Below, one piece after another: positions 56,611 to 64,000 of a stretch of DNA of 64,000 bases. Position 1 is the stretch's first letter; each line of letters starts with the position of its first letter. Source of the stretch: Deroplatys truncata. Its lineage: Eukaryota > Arthropoda > Insecta > Mantodea > Mantidae. Made by a program: the position numbers and the translations under genes. The DNA lies in the NCBI GenBank assembly GCA_030765065.1, contig CM060975.1:198060507-198124506 (forward strand), written 5' to 3'. Below the pieces are notes generated by a model. That model searched no databases. It worked only from the letters and a program-made list of their open reading frames with translations, and had not been told where the DNA came from.

Positions 56611-57025
56611 GAATGTGTCTAAGGAATGTGTTGACATCAATAATTCTAGCGCTATCTGAGAAAGATTACGGCTCTACTTTCAACATAACAAGACTTACGG
56701 CCTCTTACGGATTCTTCTGCTATAACTGGCGCAAAACTTCTGGAATCTTGACCTTGATTGCCACCCCAGCTGCCGACCCTAGGGATGGTTCATGTTTAGC
56801 TTACTCAACGAAAGCAATATAATACCTTTGCTTACTCACAGTGCGTAACACATACAGTCTGCATAGAAAGTGTCAGCATCTGGTTGTAATTTCAAAGAGA
56901 GCAGCACCTAAATAGTGCTTATTTTATATTTGTTATATTTATAACCATGGCTCCTACGTTTTCAAAGTTAAGTGTAAGATATTACATAGTCAAAGCAGGA
57001 AAAAATTGCAAATGTCCTCGACTTC

Positions 57026-57530
57026 ATGAAGCAAGAAGGAGAGATGAAGGAAGAAAATATATGTTCACCCGAATTCCACAAAAGCCTTAAGAGAGTGAAA
57101 TAAAGAGTAGCCAAAGCAACTGGTATTTCACTGAATTCCGTTTCCAGAGTTCTCAAAGATAAGAAAAAGAAACGCATGGATGAAAGAGTATAATTGGACA
57201 CACCTAGGAAGAAACATAACGTCCCTAAACGTATTACAGGAATAGACGATACGCTCATTCGGCGCACGATTCACAATTTCTATGTGGAAGAAAAAACTGT
57301 GCCAACAATAAGCAGATTGCTCATTAAGCTGAAAGACAGCATAAATTTTCAAGGTGGTGCTACAAATCTCAGAAAAAAATTATAAAAGGTTCAGGGTTCA
57401 ACTGGAAGAAAACGAAATCAAATAGAAAGAATTATCATCCAGGATAATGGTGCAGAAAGTAACGACAGCAGTGATGACGGCTGAAGAGGAAGGGCTGCCA
57501 AATGTGGAAGAATTGGAAGCAGATGATTGA
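57026..57530 (+). pseudogene. IS630/Tc1-like transposase, N-terminus joined to acidic C-terminus
   Basis: RVAKATGISLNSVSRVLK (helix-turn-helix) is followed by HNVPKRITGIDD, LIRRTIHNFYVEEKTVP and NFQGGATNLRKKL, a two-HTH layout common in insect IS630-related transposases. It then goes straight to IIIQDNGAESNDSSDD, an acidic tail typical of the same proteins. The DDE domain between is missing, so this is an internally deleted copy. Stops at 57091 and 57192. Confidence 0.6.
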
Positions 57531-58380
57531 CAGGTTTTTATATTAAGTGCTTTTTACAGCGGTGGGCTTAAATATACTGTATATAAACTATAAGTTTACC
57601 AGTGCAGTGCATAACCTGTGTGCGGATATTTGACAATGACTATACCACGCGCTCCTGCAGCATGCAGACGACGGTCACCTGCTGATCTGGTAAGCAACTC
57701 GCTTCATAGCTGTCATTAAGATTTTCACATGTCTAGAACTGTTGCGCCAATTATAGTAATGCTGAATGACCAGTTGCTTTTGTTTGCTTCCTTGTCACAG
57801 ATTTTAACAACGTTAGCAACTATTTCTCGGGCTTGACTGTGTAGAGTTCTTTCTTTTTTTCTTTCTTACTGGGCATTGTAAATAACTTTATAAATCATTA
57901 GAAAACACTTACACACTGCTCCAAGTGAATACTAACCTTGCGCGATGTTTTTAATGTAGATAGTAGATCTATTTATTATATTATCGTGAGCTGCAGCGTA
58001 GTACCGTCCCCTTCCTCCGGAGAGCAGAACACCCCACAAACGTGTTCTTGTCAGAGACCTACACTACTAGTCGGCAACGATACGAATGTGCCAGCCAATC
58101 AAAACACTGAATCCCGTTACAGATCGAACAAAATTCCGCTACATTTCACTACAAAAATGCTATACCATTATATCATTACTATAAGTCATAGGAACATTGT
58201 TATAGTCTCTGATCTGGTAATTTAGATCTATTTTATTGGTTGTAATTTATGTTTTGATTAAGCGAATAATTAAGTTAAAATGAATTTAATAAATATACAT
58301 TTCTTCATAAAATGTAAATAAATACATTTATTGGAATTAATTGTTCTTTCACACAAGCCGTGTGTTGGACAGGGTTCTAC
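57531..58380. other. Unassigned stretch
   Basis: It contains AAAATTCCGCTACATTTC near 58130, a word related to the ends of the hAT sequences (ATTCCGCTA), but no clear terminus. Confidence 0.35.
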
Positions 58381-58895
58381 CTTTCCAAATACATTTATTA
58401 ATTACCTGAGAAATGTTTGAGTTGTCAGTAGCTTTGAGATTCTTCATGTGTTTCTGGCTTTCACAAGTTTTCAAAGGATCACTTCTTTTTGCCCGCAAAA
58501 CATTACATTCTTGTACTTTGCTTTTGCACTGCTTTCTTTAATTGGCTGTAAACATTCCGAAAAAATATCTTCTTTCAACCACTTATCGGAAAACAAATGT
58601 TTTCTCACTTTCTTCTCATCGTTCGATATTTCTCCTTGTATTCCCTTCTTTCCTCAAGGTGGAATACCCTCTATAATTCATTATTACAGAATTGGTAATA
58701 CATAACGACTAAATTAACTTTGTAGAATATAATTGAATATTTTTAAATCCTTATTTTAGAATTATAAATTTATTTTTTAAAATAAAAGTTAGAAAAGTTC
58801 CTACCTTTTCCCATTTTTTCGTTTTTCGGCTGAATGTCTCCCGAAGGCTCAAATTCCGCTACGCGTAGCGGAATTCCTCTACGGTTGGCAACACT
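58380..58895 (-). pseudogene. hAT transposase N-terminal (BED-like) remnant and terminus
   Basis: The minus strand near 58600-58450 reads FSDKWLKEDIFSECLQPI, then an AKAKYKNVMF block and KACESQKHMKN-like His pair, the layout of the BED-type finger that opens many hAT transposases. The right edge carries TAGCGGAATTCCTCTACGG and GTTGGCAACACTAG, resembling the AACTTGGCAACCCTG end of the hAT at 25794-27403. It may be the missing 5' half of that family. Confidence 0.5.
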
Positions 58896-59160
58896 AGAAT
58901 GCGCTTGAAGGAGGGCGCCAGTATTTTTGACAATTCCTGACGTCATCAAGGCTAGAAATCAGAGGGGAGTGAGGGGAAAGACAAGGAAATGAACAGTAGT
59001 AGTACGGTGACAGTACTAAATTTTGCAGGCCTCAGCCTTGCTAATAAATACAACTGACAACTGCGGATATTTTGTTTTCCAGAGTGTCCTTTAGATGGCC
59101 CGATTACCTGTTCCGTAACTGCTTAGTTGCTCTTCCCACCGCACGCACTCACATTGTGAC
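58895..59160 (+). repeat. Dispersed GC-richer module (copy 2)
   Basis: Direct homolog of 7400-7650. Includes a perfect TGACGTCA palindrome at 58938-58945. Abuts the hAT remnant. Confidence 0.5.
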
Positions 59161-60577
59161 TGACTATTTGAAAATTGAAACCAATAACGAATAATATCTC
59201 GGAAATGCCTGACGCCACATTAACTTTCACTTTCTCTGCTACGTGTAGTAAGTAGGTAAGTTTTGTATTCGAGATTTCACTGGAAATACAGGTTTAGTAT
59301 TTTTTTAATCCAAAAAGCATTTTTCGAAAAAGATCCGTTTATCTGTCTGCCTCTCTGCGTGTCTGTGAACAGCATAACTCAAGAACGAAAAGTGCATCGA
59401 CAACAAACCTGGTATTTAAGTTCAATACCTTCCAAAGAAATTTATAAGAAAATCCCTCCACTCCAGACTTTCCTTTACATGGAAATTTTTCGAAAACTTT
59501 GATTTTTCTAAAAAATGGCTATAACGATTTTGATTAAAATACCATATATTAAAGATATTTATATGGCAATAAAATGTATATCTTGAATTTTCTGGCAATA
59601 GCCTGTGAAGTCCACTTCATTTGGAAGGAATATAGTATAATTTTGTATAACTGGTAAACATTAAGCAGAGATGAAAACGTACTACACAAAAAATGTAGGT
59701 CTCTTTAAAATACGCAATTTATTTAAAATAATTTTTTATGTCATAAGTTGTTTGAGATATCCGTTATTAAAGGTTCGAATTGTTCATTTCTTGGGCATTC
59801 TCTTAAGTCCTTTCCACATTCAGTTGTTTCTCGCGATTGCATTGAAACAGTATGAAATTTTAAGGCCAGTATATAGCGTCCAGTTCTTAAACACTTGACT
59901 GTCGCTGTTCCTTATATCTATAGCGAAATGTGTAATGTAGTTATTTCTGCAAAGGTTTATTTGGATTAAACTGTAATATATGGAAAAATAAGCTTCTGTA
60001 AGAATAATTTGTATACCCACTAATAAACAATAGAGGCTAGAGAAAGTCTTGCGAATGTATCACATCAGATTTCTTAAAAATAATTTGTGTTTTAAAGAGT
60101 TCTACATTTTCTACGTAGTAAGCTTTTATTTGTATATCTCTTATGTTTACCATTTAAGATACAAAATCATTCAGACCGAAGAGTACTTCACAAGCTATTC
60201 CCAGAAAATTTAAGATATATATTTTATGACGTGCAAATATCTTAAACATGTGATATTTTAATCAAAAGTGTTAGGACCATTTTGGGGAAATTAAAAAATT
60301 ACGTAAAGGATAGCTTGTGGTGGAAGAATTTTATTGAAATACTTCGTGTCGTGTCCCTGGAATATGTTACCCTTAAATACCCAGTCTAGTTTAGCCAACT
60401 TTTCATTTTTGTGTTATGCTGCTCACACAAACACACCCCCACACAGATGCTCATTCGGACCTTTTTCTAAAAAATGCTTTTTGGGCGGATTTGGTGAGTT
60501 TAAAAACGTGTATTTCCGTGAAATCTTGATATTGCATTTTTTGTTGGAATACTATATTTTCTCTACCATCTAGGCAA
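59160..60577 (+). mobile_element. Helentron-like element B split by an inverted Helentron
   Basis: 59160-59228 (CCAATAACGAATAATATCTC, GCCTGACGCCACATTAACTT) and 60070-60577 (ATTTGTGTTTTAAAGAGTTC to TCTACCATCTAGG and GATAGAAAAATAA) are consecutive consensus segments. Confidence 0.72.
59229..60069 (-). mobile_element. Helentron-like element B, nested, near full length
   Basis: ACTTTCTCTGCTACGTGTAG start; GGCTAGAGAAAGTCTTGCGA and ATCACATCAGA end. Contains TTTCTCGCGATTGCATTG and AAACACTTGACTGTCGC. Confidence 0.8.
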
Positions 60578-60911
60578 GTGATAGAAAAATAAAAAATGTT
60601 GGTGTGCTAACCATTTGAAAAATATTCACCATTGCTTGTTTTTTTTCTTTTTTCCTTTTTTTCTGTCCAATGTTTAAGGCTACGGCTCGTTTCATAAACA
60701 TACTCGCGTCTTAATTATAGTCTTGCTGCATAATATACTATTATACAATCCCACCATTATAAACAAATTGTTACTGTATCCAATATCGTGCATATTTGGC
60801 TCATTAAGGCACTCTTATCAATAACCAATGACAGAATACTGGTATTCCAAATTGCTGTGACTTATATATAGAGAAAAAACATTGTGATATTCTTTGCTCT
60901 GAGCAACGAAG

Positions 60912-61223
60912 ATGCAAAAACCTGTGTACGATATTAAATACAAAATAGCAAGATCTGAATTTATTATAAGTATTGCTTACCATGCTGTGCTGATCATAGG
61001 CTACATCACAGTCCGTATCGCTTCTCACTTCTGTCCCAGGAAGAGAAAGTATGCAAGTGGCAGTGCTTCAACACGTCAGGTTATAACAAACGAAGTGCAG
61101 GGAGAGAAGCTAACGACTCATAATAGGTATATGGAAATGTCGGCTATGGATGCCCAACTGTTTTCTAGAATTTATGCTACGATTACAGAAAATGTTGTCC
61201 AAAATGTGAATAACCTTTTATGA
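60912..61223 (+). CDS. 103-residue membrane-anchored-type ORF, family unknown
   Basis: ATG in fair context (ACGAAGATGC), stop TGA. One hydrophobic segment at about residues 17-37 (FIISIAYHAVLIIGYITVRI) is followed by a basic stretch CPRKRKY, consistent with a single membrane anchor with a cytoplasmic basic side. The C-terminal part HNRYMEMSAMDAQLFSR is helical-looking. Codon use is balanced in an AT-rich setting, and a TATATATA lies about 45 bp upstream. No counterpart elsewhere in the window and no family recognised. It may be a small host gene, a retrogene or a viral or element fragment; only the open frame is certain. Confidence 0.35.
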   Translation: MQKPVYDIKYKIARSEFIISIAYHAVLIIGYITVRIASHFCPRKRKYASGSASTRQVITNEVQGEKLTTHNRYMEMSAMDAQLFSRIYATITENVVQNVNNLL

Positions 61224-61271
61224 CACTCCTGAAGAGTATTTTATTTTTAATTGTTCTAGTTACTGAGCCTT

Positions 61272-61760
61272 ACCAAACGGGATAACGGTAACGTCTGTGG
61301 CTCGCATTCGGGAGGTCATGGATTCAATTTCCGCGGCCGACCTTCCTGACCCATGGGTTTTTCAGCGGTTTCCCGGTCGCTAGGCGAATGCTGGGAAGGT
61401 TCATTACATCCCCTGTTTTTCCTATTACTCCATTTCACCTACACTCTTATTTCACTTCACCTTTCATCTGCTTGGTCTGTTTGAAAGTGTTGGCGGGAGT
61501 CTCGGCCTTGCATGGCAGGAGAAAAGGATGCTCTATGTACCCCTTCTTTCCCTGAAATGGGGCTGTCTCAAGAGTCCCGGACCTCCAGTGGGATGTGCAA
61601 GCCTGCAACGGAGAGGGGAGCCGGTTTTACCAGCTGCCATCCGGGGAGTTTCGATCTGTAGAAACTTAGGGACTCGAACCTCTACCCTGTCGTGTCTCCT
61701 ACTCCGGCCGCCCTCTGTCTCCTCTCATCTCATCCTTTTCTCCCATGGGGCATCAGGGGC
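61272..61760 (+). mobile_element. tRNA-derived SINE (long type)
   Basis: Head ACGGGATAACGGTAACGTCT, CTCGCATTCGGGAGGTCATG and B-box-like GATTCAATTTCCGCGG, then CCCATGGGTTTTTCAGCGG, GCTAGGCGAATGCTGGGAAG and GGAGAAAAGGATGCTCTATG. The body matches 2283-2775. The 3' end near CCCATGGGGCATC is approximate. Confidence 0.8.
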
Positions 61761-61948
61761 TTAGCACAAAAGATCTTTTAAGTCGAGATGCTAGTTTCCC
61801 TCCGCAGTTAATCCTATTCCTATACCCCGCCTTTAACTGCCATGGTCATAATGGCCACCTTTTACCTTGGAACATGTTACCTATCAGCAGTGGTGTTAAC
61901 TCGTATACGTTTGGCTTTGGATTTCTTTTTTTTTTTTTGCAACATTAG

Positions 61949-61972
61949 GACACACACACACACACACACATT
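61949..61972. repeat. (CA)n microsatellite
   Basis: ACACAC run following a T tract and unassigned sequence 61761-61948. Confidence 0.9.
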
Positions 61973-62044
61973 CACACTGTCATTCATACTTACAGACTCT
62001 GGGGAGGATAGAAAATAATCTTGGCTAGAGAATAATTTCCACTA

Positions 62045-62120
62045 CATCAACCTGGAATCGAGCCGGGAACCCCTCACGCAGCAGGCAGGTGCATTACTGT
62101 ATGAGCTACGGGGCCAGGCC
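62045..62120 (-). mobile_element. tRNA-like SINE head or tRNA pseudogene
   Basis: Minus strand: GGCCCCGTAGCTCATACAGT (A box TAGCTCATACAG) and CCCGGCTCGATTCCAGG (B box). The acceptor ends do not pair. 62121-62739 downstream is otherwise unassigned. Confidence 0.5.
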
Positions 62121-62739
62121 AACCCCCGAGAGCATTGTATTTCATATAATAAACAAGATTATTTACGTGTATAAATTACAATTAAGTTTAATTAAACTAA
62201 GTCTGAAACAAATCTTAATAATGAAGATTTTACGAGAAAAATGTACATGCATCCAATTGGGTCTCGTGGCAGGTTGCAGTAATCGAGGAAGCATGACCAC
62301 ACTGTGACGACACAAATGAGCACAATGTCCCTGCCGGTTCAAAACGTGATGCTAGAACAATGCGCTGAATCGCTTCAAATTGCCCAATAGGTTAATGCAC
62401 CTACAATGAGGCAGTTCGTGCTGGATAGAGTTAGCTACTTTCATCACGTTATTTTACTAGGCTTAAGAATGTAAGGAATGTTCTGAACCATTAAAAAACT
62501 TTGGAAGCAAAGAAAGGAGAATGATATCTTGCATTCACCTGATCTTCACCGAGCAAGGTAGTGGGGCAGGTCTGCGAGATTGGATATGTTAGAATTCCGC
62601 ACGTCTGTGTGCCTACGGCCTGTAGACTCCAGTGGTTCGTTCACCTCATCCCTTTCACCTGGAGGGTGGTAGTCTCAATAGGTCGGTGCAGATCGCAGGG
62701 CGCGAGGTGTGCCGCTCCGTTGAATCACCTCTACCTCAC

Positions 62740-63360
62740 ATTATCTTCTCTAGTTACTCTTCTTCAAACTATTGTTACAAATCCATTTACTTCTGTCTAG
62801 TTCTTGTTAACGGAGATAAACTTTCATTATACATTTACACACTTCGTTGTAGGTATAAGGAGAATACAATAACCTGAAGTGATATTAAAATTTTTAAAAT
62901 GTGAATCTCTATGAGTTTGAAATCCCAAGCTCTGCATGAGCACGAGAAAAAACAAAGAGCTGCTTGCCAATTCAGAGTATAAATATCTGAAAATTCAAAA
63001 GACTATTTCGGAAATGGTTGACACCACAAAACGTTTATTACTTTCTCTACCACGTCATAGTATGTAGAGGGGGTATTGGATTCTACCCGAACATATGATA
63101 CCGAGATTTCACCGGAAATACATTATTTGAAGCCCCCTGAACTCAAGAAAATCAGTTTTAGAAACATGTCTGTTTGTGTGTCTGTTAGTGATAAGCATAA
63201 CACAAACACGAAAAGTCGGATAAATATCAAAATTAGGTTCAGTACCATCCAAAGATGCGACACGAAGATTTTCAGGAAAATCCCGCCACCCCAGGCTACC
63301 ATTTACATGCAACATTTTTCGAAATCTTTTATTTTCTAAAAAAAATGGCTCTAACGATAA
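62740..63360 (+). mobile_element. Helentron-like element with an inverted copy inside
   Basis: Plus-strand host piece 62740-63036 (CTTCTCTAGTTACTCTTCTT to GGTTGACACCACAAAACG), then a minus-strand copy from 63040 (ACTTTCTCTACCACGTCATA) truncated at about 63360 (GGCTCTAACGATAA). 63361-63618 is unrelated unassigned sequence. Confidence 0.65.
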
Positions 63361-63618
63361 GAATAACGATAACAATAAGAACACTCTTAAGCTAATCACA
63401 CACAACACAGATGCCTTGAATAAGCTTTGAGATGCACAATGCACAAAATCTAGTGCTTGCAGCGTGAACAGAAGATAGGAACTGACGCAGTACGAGTATA
63501 ACACAGCTGATAAACATAGCCTTGAGCGGGTCATTCATCGCTAATGTGAGGTCACTGGTTACTGTAGTGCAGGCGGAGCATGCATATACGCGATCCGTGA
63601 TCCCATCATATAGCGACC

Positions 63619-64000
63619 GCTCCGTAATAGTCAGAGTTTTAAAAAAGTGGGTCGCAATGGCTTTGAAACTCCGCACTCTTTCCATGATCAGGAGAAAAAA
63701 ACGAAGAGCGACTTGCCACTTGAAGAAAGTATAAGTATTTGAAAATTCAAACCAATAACAAATACTTTGTAAATTAACGCTACAAAGATGCTGACATAAA
63801 CTGTGTGCTTTAACGAAATCTAGATTGTTTGTATAGTAAATTTTTTTCTATCTCTTTCAATTTGACAGTTATACACAAATCACTCAGAATGAAGAGGATC
63901 TCAAAGCAAACTCAGAATATACATTGTTTTGTCATGAAAACATCTCGTTAGAGCCATTTTTTGAAAATAAAGATTATGAAAGCATTTCTATGTAAATTGT
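63619..64000 (+). mobile_element. Helentron-like element running off the window
   Basis: GGCTTTGAAACTCCGCACTC, CAAACCAATAACAAATACTT and TTCAATTTGACAGTTATACA follow the plus-strand B consensus to the right edge. Confidence 0.65.

Overview
This is a gene-poor, AT-rich window of a large animal nuclear genome. Its mobile-element content fits an insect, possibly a polyneopteran such as a cockroach, termite or stick insect; that placement is weak. There is no operon structure, no recognisable host protein-coding gene, no rRNA and no convincing functional tRNA. Almost everything I could identify is transposon or retrotransposon debris, often nested several layers deep. All transposase and reverse-transcriptase reading frames found are broken.

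The dominant component is one family of roughly 0.7-1.0 kb repeats, present in about two dozen pieces in both orientations. One end carries a terminal AGTAGAGAAAGT preceded by a small hairpin. The other end carries the inverted copy of that motif about 20 bp inside the tip TGATGTGTTACACTCACATG. The copies sit in T-rich sites and have an internal (GT)n tract. I infer a non-autonomous Helentron (Helitron2/HINE-like) family with two subfamilies, A and B. In this annotation the end carrying TGATGTGTTACACTCACATG is taken as 5', which sets the strand given.

Layout. 0-8 kb: Helentrons, two tRNA-derived SINEs, an antisense LINE fragment and a mariner with intact inverted repeats (6.1-7.3 kb). 8-17 kb: nested Helentrons and SINEs, an unclassified 2 kb insertion, and a MULE transposase pseudogene split by a SINE with a 10-bp target duplication. 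17-24 kb: a decayed LTR retrotransposon hosting a long-inverted-repeat DNA element, a second long-TIR element, and an inverted solo LTR with a 4-bp duplication. 24-30 kb: a Helentron broken by a SINE and by an hAT element nested in an hAT MITE, then a 1.4 kb SINE with a 12-bp duplication. 30-45 kb: an LTR inside a Helentron, two pogo/Tigger-like elements, LINE and mariner fragments, and a duplicated block flanking a Helentron. 45-52 kb: a Helentron carrying an LTR and an hAT (8-bp duplication), an hAT DUF659-type pseudogene, and a TTAA-flanked MITE. 52-64 kb: SINEs, LINE reverse-transcriptase fragments, an IS630-like transposase remnant, an hAT N-terminal remnant, more Helentrons, and one short ORF (60.9 kb) with coding-like properties but no recognisable family.

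The nesting gives a relative chronology. Helentrons are the oldest substrate. LTRs, hATs, SINEs and younger Helentrons landed in them.
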